From: Nymphaea colorata
Lineage: Eukaryota > Streptophyta > Magnoliopsida > Nymphaeales > Nymphaeaceae
NCBI RefSeq assembly: GCF_008831285.2
Contig: NC_045144.1
Coordinates: 21,095,716 to 21,159,715, forward strand
DNA length: 64,000 nucleotides
Reading direction: 5' to 3'
The notes below the pieces were generated by a model. That model did no database searches and was not told the origin of the DNA. It was given only the letters and a program-made list of their open reading frames with translations. Of the stretch, positions 38,436 through 51,142 are shown piece after piece (position 1 is the first letter of the stretch; each line of letters begins with the position of its first letter). The position numbers and the translations under genes are program-made.

Positions 38436-39801
38436 CGTGAATAAAAATATTTGTTGTCTTGTCAGGGCATTAAAGTAAATATGCATATTAATAATAGGGT
38501 TTTACTTTTAGTATATGCTTGTGGAAATGGTAAAAAAATAACCACCCTATGCTTCAAACAAATCCGATTCATTTGGAGTGCAAAAAGAAAAAGGACTAGC
38601 TGCAACTTAAAAACGTCAAAAGAACATGATTCGGAAAAGGTTAATTAAAAGTTCCACTCTTATGCGGGATAGTCTCATGATTCAGAACTCCAAGGTTCCG
38701 GTTTTAGGTGGGATTGGATCATAATTTCTACTTGCAAAATAATTGGAATATTTTAATATTTTTCTGCTTTTTCTAATTCTAACCCTGGAAAAGATGTGAT
38801 CTATAGGGCTGCTCGAACTGAGATCGACTTTTGAGTTGTAGGGATCCAGAATATATAGGTTGTTAATTTGGACGACTAGAAATAATAATATAAAAATTCT
38901 ATATATAGGCTTGACATAATACTATATATGTTTGGGTTGACAAATAATACAATTAATGCTGAAACCGTTTATTATCGTCCGATAAGCTCCAAAAACCAAA
39001 GATTGTGAATGAAATTATGCAATTAAACGTTCAGTGGTACAACTCTATTCACTAGTGAGCATATCCGCTTGTTCAAATAAGGCCGTAGTGAATACTGAAT
39101 ATATCCGCGTGGGTGGGTCTGGCTAATTAAAATTTCTTATTATCATTGAAATTATATAATTTGATGGACCAATTCCTTTTTTTTCAAAAAAAAAAAGAAC
39201 GATAATAATATTCCAAAAAATTTCAAGAATTCACGTTGCATCAGACACCTTCTTAGAAAGTAAACAGTGATAGTGAAGATGGTGTAAGCTGGGCCAGACC
39301 ATAGCTATTTTTTTTGTGATATGTAGTCAAGATTTGATTTCTACAGGCCTTTCTCCTTATATAAAGTCCACATATAGAAGCATGAAATTGTGTATCCAGA
39401 TTAATATTCTTCGCACTCATTGATAAATTAACATTTACTTAACTTGTATTGGACTGACCATAACCAGAAGTTTAGGGTTCAATATTCTTCCTATTCTCAC
39501 CTATCTGAAAAAATGCAATTTGTTGAATTGTTGAGGTTTGAGTTCAGTTATTCATATAATCATGATCATGCAATCAGTAGGCATTTAGACCGCAAACAAG
39601 AAAAATTGGCGACAATCTGAGATTTGAGAACAGAGATATGCATTCCGCAATCCCAACGTGGTGTCTACAAAGAAGCTTATGGAAGTAACAGAACTAACGT
39701 TTTGGTTGGTGGACCTCAACGGAGAAAGAACTAGCTTAATACAAACAAAGAAGAACAAAGAACCCTTATGAAGTGCATTTAGTTCCTTTGGTCAAATGAA
39801 A
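38436..39801. other. Noncoding spacer
   Basis: AT-rich, with no gene or structured repeat recognised. Confidence 0.4.
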
Positions 39802-42800
39802 CTAAAGCCTTGAAGGCATTCCCCCCGCCACAACCAGAGTTTCACGAGTTATACATGAAGCGTTATCTGATTCAAAAAATGCAGCAGCAGCTGCCATGTC
39901 CTCTGTTGTCCCCGGCCTCCTGATTACACATTGTCTTTCTACATCTTTCCTCTGCATGAGAGGTTTATGTTGGTCCTATGTTGCAAAGGCTGCCAAAACT
40001 GTCGTCAACTGGATTTAGGGTTTCCTATGAGATGGAGATTTTACGAGCAAACATTCATACAGACACAAGAAAACGATCATCAAAGTCTGGGCATCAGATG
40101 GTACTTACAAGTGCTTCATTCACGGTAATGAAATTAGAAAGACGCGTAGGCACAAACCCAGGTGCCAAACAATTAATTCGCGTATATGGAGCCCATTCTG
40201 ACGAGAGCGCCCGAAAGTAACACTATTTTAATATTAGAAAAAAAATTTAAAAAATGAAAAAAAAATGCTTTATGCCTAAGGAACAAGGAGGTTAACTTAT
40301 TGTGGAAATTAAACATGGTACAGTATCATGGCTGCCATATTAAATGTAAACAAATGAAGTTATCAGCACAGTAAGTGTAGTTATGAAGTGTGACGAAGTA
40401 AACAAGAGGCAATTTTAGGAAGCAGTGGCAAAAGAAGGTGTCGTTCCATGCTAGAAAAAAAGCTTGAAACATGAAATGACTAAAATAATGAGAGGTCGGA
40501 CACAAGGGTTAACAGCAGTTTGCCATGAGGCCTTGTAATTTCTCATACCTAGGCAGAGCGCACACAAGCCCTAACTAAAGGCAAACAATAGAAAAGGGGG
40601 CAGCCATCACCACAACCACAGTGCTGAAGAACCGAGCAGGGTGATTCAGTGGCCACAGGTTAAACGGAACTCAATTGTTGAGTTGTTTGTGCACAGTATA
40701 TGGTGTTGCTTCGGTTTCATAGATTCCACGCATTCACTAATCAAGCTGGTATCATCCACTTACGACTGAATATGTCATTTAATCAGTTCATCAGACATGT
40801 CAATGAGAAACTACTACGAAACTGCTGTTCCCCCACCACCAATGCAACTTCTGCACTCATGAAATGCTCAACTAACCACTGTGAAGAAACCCACTAGAGC
40901 TTATCGAGTTCTCTAATGCCAGGAATAAACACCTTAGGTAAATACCATCGTGGCAAGGAAACTTGGATGCTTGTGCTTGGATTATCAAATAGAAGCACTG
41001 CTATGTGTAACGGAAAAGAAATCCAAGGCTATCACTATAAGCTCTCATAGCCAAGATAATTTTAAATATAAAATTCAAATTCCCAAAAATTTGCGCCAAA
41101 CAAGTGCATGCAAGAAGTGCGGTCTTTGTAACTCCATACATGGACATTGATGGTTTAGGATAGGCACCAATTGCAGATACAAGAATAACTGACGCCCCTT
41201 TGCTCAAGTAAGGTTGAGCTGCCTTATAAAAGGAAACATAGTAAGTACTGCTTGGAGGAAGTAAGCTATGTTGCTCAAAAATTCACTATAACAAGATTAC
41301 CTGCAGAAGAAGGATGGAAGCCTTCACATTGACTTCCCAAAGTACCAAATTTCTTAAAGAATAAGAACGAACAACTAAGAGCAAATATCAAATGGTAGCA
41401 TAACCTGAGCTCTGTAAATGAAGTTAAAACATAGATTAACAACTTTTTTTTGCTCCTTAAGTAGAAAAGAGTCACATACAGCTGTGCTTTCTTTGCCCAC
41501 TGTCCCATCTGAATCATAGATCAGTAAATCATCCGGAATTTATTTTCATTTATGCACCATTCTTTTAAATACGTCAAGCTGTGTATGGAGATTTTGGATC
41601 TCTCTGCCCCTCCCTCATATGAAATATATCGGCTAATATTAAATAATCTTGTGTGGGGAAGCCATGTAGACCGTGTGCAAAAGAAGTTGTAACCCATTTA
41701 TTCCATGAGAATTCGAACATGATTCTTTTCGTCATGATCCACATGCTACAAGCCTCAGACAAGCCGTCGAATCTCGAATTTTCATTTAAAAAACGTGACC
41801 ATTGGAGCCTCAAATATTTATAAAAATAATGAGTCATTGGACTTGCAAGGTTGAAAGCTCAATTTTTACAACAAAGGTTGGATGATCCAATAAGTCGGTA
41901 AGGGTAGAGTTAGGACCTTTTTCTGATCAGAGGCCAAATAAAAATTGTTGTAAGGTTTATATGATAATTTTTATTTTTGAAAATTTGAGAGGGGCCATAA
42001 CCTGCTATCGAAAAAGGTTTGGAGACTCGATGGATCCGCCTGCATCAACTATCAAGCCATTGGGAATCGTAAAACAAAAAATAAATGAAAAAAAATAATA
42101 ACATTAAAAATAAGAAAAAATTGAAAGTATCTAAAAAGATATCTAAAACCGTTTCGTCGCACCCTTGAATTGTTTCTTCACATACCCTTTTTCTTAAAGG
42201 TGGAAAAAATGTCTTCATGTGTTTCATTCATTCATGAATTATTTTACAGTTTTAGTCAGTTATTTGTAATAATCTAAATGTTTGATTGATTATTTATAAG
42301 ACTCTTGCTTTTGTGACATTGAATAGGGAAGCACATGTGGATGTGATGCTTCGAAAAAAAAGAAAATTTCAAGATTAAAGAGGATTCCTTTTTCCCTGTT
42401 AGTTACATGTGTTTTTTATTAGCTGGCATTAAAGGTCAGCATCGCCGGACCCTAATTGGATGGGCCATCTCGCTTCGCGCGGCCCCAATACGACATCGGG
42501 TAAGGCGAGGCAGGGTCCTTTGGGGGCCATATTACAAGTTTGATTGACATTGTACAGTTATAAGGACAAAGAATTAGTAGAAAGCGGCTATAGGATATCT
42601 TCCTAATTATTATAAACTTTTTTATAGCATTTAGATTAACAAGCCCTGTGAAAGCCCATTGAGGCCTGTGAGGGCCGCCATGAGGGTTTAATCAACAGTG
42701 ACTTTACATGGCGGTAGTCAAGGGAGGCAGGAATGGGTTGATATAAGCAATTTCGTACACACGTCAGTACCTCTATGATTTTTATTATTCATATATAAAT

Positions 42801-43351
42801 TCTTATTAGTAAAAAGAATTTCTAATGGAAAAGAAAACGGCTCGGAGCACAAAAAGAGAGCCATGGAAGAAGAGAAGGAAGGAGCAGAGAGTTCTACCTG
42901 AACAGTTTCTTGAATAAGATTGTTCCTCTGTTTCTAGTTCGAAACATCACAAACTGCGCCAATCACAATCACGTCAACTCCTTGAGACATCAGTGCCGCC
43001 ACGGCTTCATCCACGTTTTTCTGCGGGATCGAATCGGTTGCGAGAATCGTGATCATTCTTCGAGAGGAAATGGATATTAGCTACTTGAAGGAAGAGAATC
43101 AAAATTGACGATCATCAAGGAAAATTAACCGGTGATGTGAAATCGCGATCCGAAAAAACCAGAAAGAAAAAGAAACCCGAGATGGTGAGACAATTGAAAG
43201 GGAAAAGATCGGCGGTGGGCGGGAAACCTGTTCCCGGGAAGAAACCACGACGCAGGCCCCTCCAAGCCCCTCGAGCAAGACCAAAGCCGATCCCCTGGCT
43301 GGACGCCGTCACGGTCCCCACCTTCCCGGTGAATCTCCTCGGCAAAGCCAT
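39802..43351 (-). pseudogene. Duplicated, broken IBR1/SDRA-like short-chain dehydrogenase
   Basis: Six blocks match the exons of the intact gene at 45594-51142, in the same order and with introns: 43351-43228, 43020-42898, 41352-41301, 41222 to about 41095, 40210-40109 and 39951-39802. Breaks: exon 1 has a net 5-bp loss after GFGLAR. Exon 2 has GAG changed to TAG (SN*KQRNN). Exon 3 lost 83 bp, including the NAAA motif and the catalytic Asn region, and is 52 bp against 135. Exon 4 keeps MYGVTK, but its 3' end no longer matches the donor. Exon 5 has the acceptor AG changed to GG. Exon 6 is open and still ends in SRL and a stop. Introns are kept, so this is a segmental duplicate and not a processed copy. 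It cannot encode a working enzyme. Confidence 0.9.
41900..42015. mobile_element. Fragment of a Tip100-like hAT family element
   Basis: The stretch with gaaaatttgagaggggccat matches the inner part of the elements at 13.6 and 61.8 kb. Ends are not preserved. Confidence 0.3.
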
Positions 43352-43396
43352 TGAAGCAGCGCAGAGAGAGACAGAGAGAGAATTCTGGACTCCCAA

Positions 43397-45593
43397 AGTC
43401 CTGGAAGTGTCGTAATTATTAGTGTCTGGCCCCGTGGTACAGTCTTATTTTAAAAAATTTTAAATATTTTTTAAAGTAATTCGAGATGAATTAAATAAAA
43501 AATAGAAAAATATAAACCCAAATGGGCAAAGAGCCGAAAGTGATACGTATCGACCGATGCGTTCTATTATAAAGCCGTAATTAACAATATTGGTCTTAAT
43601 AATTCGTCTTCAAATAAAAAAAAATACAAAAATAAAAGGTCATATTTGAATCTAAGTCTGAAATCTGGTTTCATATTTCGAATCAGATTTCTACATTTAT
43701 ATCTAAATACGAATCCAAATTGTGAACCCAATTTAGTCGATTCAGAGCATTAGATATAAGATATTTCTTTAAAAATAAATCTTATATAAATTCAAATCTG
43801 ATCATATATTTATATATGTCTGAATCTGAGTTTGAATTCGATCGGATGTCATTACTTAACTCTTGATCCGATCCGATTTCTTAATCAGATATTAAACTTT
43901 TTTCCATTTATGATTTTTTTTAAGCGGTTCAATCAGCTATCCCCATTCAAGACACATATGAAATAATCTTATCTGTTGATCTTCTTAAGGTAGATAGTTG
44001 AGAGAAATTTAATAAAAAAAAAAAACATTGTTAATTATGTATTTTTTAGATGAGAGAGAGAAATAGGTAGGTATGTGACCCTTAGATGCAAGACCTATAA
44101 AAAATCATCTTTAACTATCGGTCTTTTGAAGGCGGATGATTTAAAAAAATAATGAAAAAGAAGCTTTTAATTAATGTTACATGATTGAAATACCTTATCT
44201 CCTTGATTTTCTCTCATTGCACCACAGCCAAATATCAAACTTGAGTGCAGAATTTAATTATGAAACTGCATGCCGATTGTAAGTGCAATTAGTAATCTGA
44301 TTTGAATTTATTTTCCATGTATGAATAAACAGACTTCAATCAATGTTACATCCATAGTCATCATAGCTTGCTCGTTCACCCATTTGTGAGAGAAATTTAA
44401 TTGGTAATTTAAGAATTATGTTCTTAGTTCAAGCACTTAAATGTAAATTTTCGAATGTTGAGGCTGTCTGTGCAAATCATTAAAAGTAGCGCACGTACTT
44501 ATAATTTCTTTTATCCCTGGCCAATCAGGTGTGATATTATTTTAACTCCCATCAATTGAAACATATTTAGAAAGATAAAAAATCATAATTTGGATGTTCT
44601 TCAATACTAATTATACAACAGATTTGTTAATAAAAGATATCAAGCATGCTTGGGACTAACTGAGTTGAGAAACTAATCCAAAAAAATACTTCATCTTTCA
44701 TGGTATATCAAAAAGTGTATAACAATTGATTGTTTACTTACTTTCTCTGTGAGAACTGTGAGCAAGTCACCACTTATTTCTTGAACCCTTGTTTCAACTT
44801 AAACACACATTCTCTCTCTCTTTATATATATATATATGCCTCATTATTAGGCCATTCTCACGCATTCAATGATCTTTGCATGGGGAAACAAATTTTAAAA
44901 ATGTTCTAACTAATAAAAAAATTTAAAAAGTATATTTTAACTTTTGTTAAAATTTTGAAACTATAGTTCAGCCTTTATAACAAAAGTTCCTACTTCAACC
45001 CTGATGGTATGCACGCCATTGAAATTTGAACCAGCAACTTGACATAACCAAACTACCAGGTCAACCAAATTTCTCAGAACTTATACCACTCTTTTGATTG
45101 TTTTATAGGCTTAAATAGAAAGCTCTTATCGTTTGGTGAGTCAATAAGCTTGAATTGGAGGGAAACGTAAAAAAAGAAATAAAGTTCCACTTAATTAAAT
45201 TGTATTAATTCAAGTAAGTTCACTGTTCTTTTCACCAACACCTTTTTATACATTACGAGATTTTTTTTTTTGTAATTTTTATATTGGAATTTGAGTTAAG
45301 AGGTCCAATGTTGTTAATGGGGCTTTATTTTAGAGTTTTCCGGGCGATATCACATTCTGCTCTTTGCCAACATGAATTTGTTTTTTAATCTAAAAATATT
45401 TAAAAAACGTTTAAGAATTAAAAAAAAATGAGACAGAAACAAGCAGTTCATAATCTGGTATTAACAAAGCTAACGTTTCGATTGGTGGACATAATACAGC
45501 AACAACTTATTTAAAATAAACAAGAAAAGAGAGAGAAAAGAAAAGAACTCTTTTATATTATGAAGTGCATTAGAACTCCTTAGTCAAAATAAT
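43397..45593. other. Spacer between the two SDR copies
   Basis: No gene. At 43600-43900 it has an AT-rich dispersed repeat built of 'gaatctgaatccgatt'-like words, shared with 55.1-55.4 and 56.5-57.1 kb. At 44048-44140 it has a GA-rich motif with 'gacccttagatgcaagac' that resembles 49.92-49.98 kb. At 45000-45070 (minus) there is a weak tRNA-like GGTTCAAATT stretch. Confidence 0.4.
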
Positions 45594-48500
45594 CTAAAGT
45601 CTGGAAGGCGTTCCCCCAGCCACAACCAAAGTTTCACCAGTTACGTATGAAGCGTCATCTGATGCAAGAAATGCCGCTGCTGCTGCCATGTCCTCTGTTG
45701 TCCCGAGCCTGCCGAGCGGACATTTTCCTTCAATCTCTTTTCGCTGCACGAGACATTGATGTTAGTTCTGTGATGAAAAAGCTGCAAAACCAGTTATAAT
45801 CTGGATCTAGGAGTTCATGTGAGATGGAGAATGAAGGAGCAAACATTGCTTGTGCCCACCATACAGAAAAGAGAATTTTCATAGTCAGGGTTGGTACTTA
45901 CAATAGCTTCATTTTCAGTAATAAAACCAGCAAAATGAGTAGGCACGAACCCAGGGGCCAAACAATTAATTCGAGTATCTGGAGCCAATTCTGACGAGAG
46001 AGCCTGAAAATAAAACATTTCATCATTAGATGCAAAGAAATGCTAGTAACATAAGGAACAGAAAAGCTCCAATACATTTTGGAAAGTAAGCTGTGGACAC
46101 AACATCAGGGTTGCCCCATGAAATGTAAACAAATGAAAATCAATCAAGAGCACAACTTAACATAGGTCACCCCCTCCTTGAAAACAGTACGTTGGCACTA
46201 GATAGACCTTGAAGGCACATTTATAAGGCTTTACTCTTCTACTGCAGAACATTAATCATAATCACAGACCACAATGGAAGAATTTGTGACGGCCTCCAGT
46301 GAATGCCGCAGAAACAAAGCATGCAGCAAAAAGCATTAATGTTCAAGCTCTAGATGTTTGAGAAGGAAGAACCAAGAATTCTACAAACTAAAACTTCTCA
46401 TTTTCTCAAGCACGACATGATTTTTGGTTTCACAGAATTAAGGGAACAAAATTATGTTATTAAAACATTGCTTGTCTATTTTTACAGGTTTATTTCCAAG
46501 TGGGTGGCACGTGTAATAGGACTTGAAAGCAAGAAAAAGTTACGGATTACTTATCGTACATTGAACCTTGAAGTACAATGTTACAGGTTACTTATCAAAA
46601 AGCAAGAGATCCAAAAAGATATACTTGAAGTGCAATATTCGGAGTCATAACCATATATAAGAGATATCCATGATTAAGCATGGCATGAATGTATATGGTG
46701 TTTACAGGTAGGCGGCGCCAGCCCACTCAAGCATACTTATGGCTTACCATGTTTCTGATGCAAAAACTTCAAGCACCATGATGTTCAGATGGTAACTCAT
46801 GAATGAGAAGATCCAAGTTAACAAGAACGACCACCTAAAATTATCTAAAAATATTGTTGTCCTCACATTGGTGGGAGTTTAACAATGCTTGTTATTGAAC
46901 GTTGACAGAAGTATGTAATTTTGTGATATCCTCTTCTAGAAGACAAGATACTCCCACTGCAGTGGTTCTTTTGGGGGGAAAAGAAAGCTAAAAGAAGAAG
47001 ACCACGAACAACCACCTAAAATTATCTATCTCTAGGGGATAAAAATATTGTTGTCTTCAAATTAGTGGGAGCTCTTACAAATGCTTGCACAGTGAACATT
47101 GGGAATACTACATAATTTTGTAATATCCTACGCTAGAAGACAAGATAGTCCCCACTGCAGTGGTTCTTTTGGGAAAAAGACAAACAGCTCAAGGAGAGAC
47201 CAAGTAATGCAACTCTTGGCTGATTGTAGGTACAAAGTGTAATAGAGTACAAAGTGTAATAGAATAAGCAACGAACATGAAATTCTAGGAAGGCAGTGAT
47301 CAGAAGATTTGTCCTTTCTAATGCTGGAAAGCACGATCACCAAAATAATGAGAGATTTGAGACAAGTTTTAGAGTTCACTTTGACAGGAGACCCCATTCT
47401 CATACTCAGCAGAGTCCACACAGCACCAGTCCTATCTAAAGGTAAACAAAGTAAAGGTGAAAGCTATGACCACAAGCACAGTTATGCAGAAACAAGTTAG
47501 GTGATTGCAAGGTCACAGAATCAATGGAATTCACTTGTTTTTGCACAGTAAAAATTTACTAATTTAGTGCTTCAGTTTCATGAATTTCATGCATCTTTAA
47601 ACAGGTATTGTCCACTTAACATAGAACATGCATTCAATGTCATGGATTTACTTATGGTAAAAAGATGCTATCCACTTCAGACAGAACATGTAAATGATGG
47701 GAATTTCTCAAAGAACTAACTACTAGCAAACTGCCGTTCCCCTACCAAACCACCATGAAGAGAGCAACTAGAGCATGTTGAGTTCACTAATGCTAGGAAC
47801 GAACCCCTTCCACTGCAACAGCTGCTAGAGAACATGTCCCCTTCTTTGCTACTACCACCTTCGCATAAAATTGGTACCAAGTGGAGAGACATGCATTTCA
47901 TATATTCAGAGCATCCCTCTACTCCATATATACCATGCCATGACTTTAATCAATATGCACACAACCCATGATTCAACTTGCTTCTCATTCCACAGTGAAG
48001 CAAGGTTGTCTACAGTCAATGGATGTTATCCAAATGTACCAACGAACCAGCCTAGACTGCACGAATGAAGACTTAGAGATCAAACAACTAAAATATGTAA
48101 GTACGGTAAAGTATAACACTATAACCTTACTTTGGCTCCTTTCACATATCTTAAGGCTTAAGATGCATTAATCCTATTTTTAGAAGAAAAATGTCTGTAA
48201 TAGTGTAACTCTCAAGCATTTTCTGTGACAGATGCAGTGTCAAGGTACTTAACCGTTTGAATCAACTTAGAGTCACCTTACCCTGTAGTGTTTCTTAGTC
48301 TCATGAAATGTCCATGGCTTTTGTTGCAGTGGAATGACAGAAGGACCTCCTACCTTGAATATCCAGCTCCCCAAGGAGATCAATGCCCTTATCCCGTAGT
48401 GGTTCCCGAGTCTCAAGAGAAGTCCATGACTTTCTTGAAGTACAGTGACAGAAAGGCCTGCTACCTTGTATATTTATCTCTAGGTGATCAAATAGTTCAT

Positions 48501-50147
48501 TCACTAGGAGTCTAGGACAAATTTCTCAAGCACGTCAGCTGCCAGATCGACTAACTATCACAAGTATCACAATAATGCAAACTACATGAAAAATCAAAAT
48601 GTTAAATACTTTTTCCTCATTTTAGAGTTTGGATACATGAACATTCTTAACCTTAATCGTATAATTACAATAGCAGACCTCACATACCATGCTTATGGGA
48701 ATTGTAACATCCTATAAATAGTTTCCCCAGTTGACAGAATGCATCTTCACATTAGATCTTTTTTCTGAGTCTGAAATTGTAAGGCATAATGGCACATTAT
48801 GGTTTCTGAAGTGGCTCCTGGATCCTTTCGAGTATGAACTTTTTACTTGTTTTGCAGACATCTTGCCTTGCATTGAGAGCAAGGACTCAAATTAGTCCCT
48901 TGCTTGACAATTTACCCAGCTAGGTGTGAAACTTACTGGAGCACCTCTGAGGGTTCCAATAGCAATAGCACACAATCAATTTATACCACCATAAGTTTGT
49001 GAAACGTTTCCTAATAAATTAGGCTTAAAGATATTCTCGTTTCAAGAAAGAAAATATCCAAAATTCTCAGTTTGACGGTTGTCATCAGTCAAAATACGTG
49101 CCTTCATAAAGGAAAGTCAATACCTACCTGATCCAAAACTGGGGAGTCGTGCCTAGATTGTGAAAATAAGCACTACAATGTGTCAGGCAACAGACTCCAA
49201 GGGTAGCAGTATAACCTTTCATGCCCAAGACAATTTTGAGTACAACTGTTCCAAAAAAAACCATGCTCAACAGCTATCCTTACATACCTTAGCCAGTGCA
49301 AGAAGTGCAGCCTTTGTAACTCCATACATGGACATTGTTGGAGGTGGATGAAAGGCACTAATTGAAGATATAAGAATAACTGATGATCCTTTGCTTAAGT
49401 AAGGTTGAGCAGCCTGAATGGAAACAAATACAACGGCCATATAAACAACGTTGGAAGTAATCTATGTTGCTCAAAAGGATTTATTTCCAATAAGATTACC
49501 TGCAGAAGAAGAATGGAAGCTTTTACATTGACCTCCCAAAGTTTATCAAGAATAGACTCCGGCATGTTTAAGATTGCTTCAGTTGATGGATTGGCAGCAG
49601 CATTGGAAACAAGTACGTCGATGTGGCCAAATTTCTTAATGAATAAGAAGGAACAAATAAGAGTACATATCAAATGACAGCATAATAAAGAAATCTGAAA
49701 GTGAAGTTAAAATATACAAAAAGAAGAATAAACTGATATAGCTTCTTGTATTAAAAGGATGGCACACAAGTGTGAGGTAATCAAACATAGACTTACCCAG
49801 TATCTGTTCGCATCATATACCCCTATAAAGAAACTGTCTTTTGGTAGTCATGTGCAGATAAGACAACATCAGGCCACATGGGGACTCAATTTACCTTGCA
49901 TAAGGTGGGGCTATAGAGAGAGAACGAGAGAGGGAGAGAAACAGGTGAGTACCAGATCCTTAGGTGCTAGACTCATTAGGAACAATCTTGACCATTGATT
50001 TTCTCCACATTAACAATTAATAGAAAAAAAAAGGAAGAAATTAAAAATTAAAACTAAATAACTAACATGTCATGTCTTCTTTCCATATAAACTAAATCAA
50101 TGACCTAGGCAATTTCTTATGGATCTAGGTACATGTAAGGGTCTGGC

Positions 50148-50184
<37 letters not shown>

Positions 50185-50194
50185 ATGTATTATA

Positions 50195-50237
<43 letters not shown>

Positions 50238-51142
50238 TAATTTTTGTCCCTTACCTAAGGGGTCAGGTATGGTCTGGTAGTTACCAATTGCTCTATATAT
50301 ATCTCTATATATATCATATGTGTGTCTATTTGTGTTAAACTATGTGAATTAACAAACAACAAATATGAGCACTGTGGTGGTACATGCAGAGGACTTTCCT
50401 TTAACTGGTAGACTCAATTAGCAAAGGGGAGAAGGAATGAGCTAGTTCAGCCTTTTCCTCCTTTTAATAGAATAATAATTTCTTCTTTAACACTGGTGAA
50501 TTCTGTACAGCAAACGCATCCTATGTCTTGTAAAAAGATTCAGTCCAATATTAATGATTAACACGATCAGGCAGTTAAGGTTCCATTATATATACATCCA
50601 TAGGGTATTCTAGTGTTAGGTTAGATGGTGTAAAAACTGATTGGAGAAGACAAAAAGAGCGAACTGATTGGCGAATTCTGTCTCATGGAGATACCTGAAC
50701 GGTTTGTTGAATGAGATTGTTCCTCTGTTTCTCATTTGAAACATGACAAACCACGCCAATCGCATCAATTCCTTGAGATTTCAGAGCCGCCACGGCTTCG
50801 TCCACGTTTTTCTGCGGCATATGATCAGTTGAGAGGTCATGATTATTCCGCGGGAGGAAAAGGATGCTAGATATTTGAAGGAAGAGAATCGCAATTCACG
50901 ATCATCAATGGAAAAAAAAAAAACGGTGATGCGACATCGAGATCTGAAAAACAAAAGAAACCCCAAGAAAGAGAGAGAGAAGAGAAGGGAAAGATCAGCT
51001 GTGGGTGGGAAACCTGCTTCCGGGAAGAAACCACGACGGAGGCACCCTCCAATCCCAAGCGTCGAGCAATGCCAAAGCCGATTCCCTGGGTGGACGCGGT
51101 CACGATTGCCACCTTCCCGGCAAATCTCCTCGGCAACTCCAT
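45594..51142 (-). CDS. IBR1: Peroxisomal short-chain dehydrogenase/reductase, IBR1/SDRA (DHRS4-like)
   Basis: Six minus-strand exons, 51142-51014, 50811-50695, 49634-49500, 49413-49288, 46003-45902 and 45743-45594, all phase 0 with GT-AG introns, give 252 aa and TAG. The Rossmann cofactor motif is TASTQGIGFG (residues 15-24) and the next motif is NAAA (93-96). The catalytic set is Asn118, Ser144, Tyr157 and Lys161 (MYGVTK). APGFVPTHF follows, and the end is GGTPSRL, where SRL is a type 1 peroxisomal targeting signal. Arabidopsis IBR1/SDRA has about the same length, the same VVVSSRKQ and LGTTEDMAAAAAFLASDD blocks and the same SRL end. It is thought to act in the beta-oxidation-like conversion of indole-3-butyric acid to auxin. 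The substrate here is inferred from similarity only. Intron 4 (3.3 kb) carries internal tandem duplications. A broken tandem copy lies 2.2 kb downstream. Confidence 0.93.
46825..47185. repeat. Two-copy tandem duplication of about 180-198 bp in SDR intron 4
   Basis: The stretch running from accacctaaaattatct through atattgttgtc and agacaagata to cccactgcagtggttctttt occurs twice, near 46829 and 47009. Small indels change the spacing from about 181 at the left to 198 at the right end. Confidence 0.75.
48285..48506. repeat. Two-copy tandem duplication, period 111 bp, in SDR intron 4
   Basis: gtagtg(t/g)ttc..gagtctca..gaa(a/g)tccatg..cag..tgacagaa.gg.cct..taccttg recurs at 48285 and 48396. The copies are diverged, with most positions still shared. 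Confidence 0.6.
49915..50183. mobile_element. MITE-like element with GA/TC-rich inverted ends
   Basis: The left part gagagggagagaaacaggtg.., continuing to ccagatccttagg, is mirrored by the right part, where gtaagggtctggcacctctc leads into a TC run (50151-50183). The left motif also resembles 44048-44140. It lies in SDR intron 2. The exact ends are hidden by the microsatellites. Confidence 0.45.
50151..50236. repeat. TC run and TA run (microsatellites)
   Basis: A TC run at 50151-50183 and a TA run at 50202-50236, inside intron 2 of the intact SDR gene. Confidence 0.9.

Noticed and set aside
45010-45070. Minus-strand tRNA/SINE-like stretch with GGTTCAAATT
   Set aside because: Box B has a mismatch at the last position and box A does not fit. 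Too weak to list as an element.
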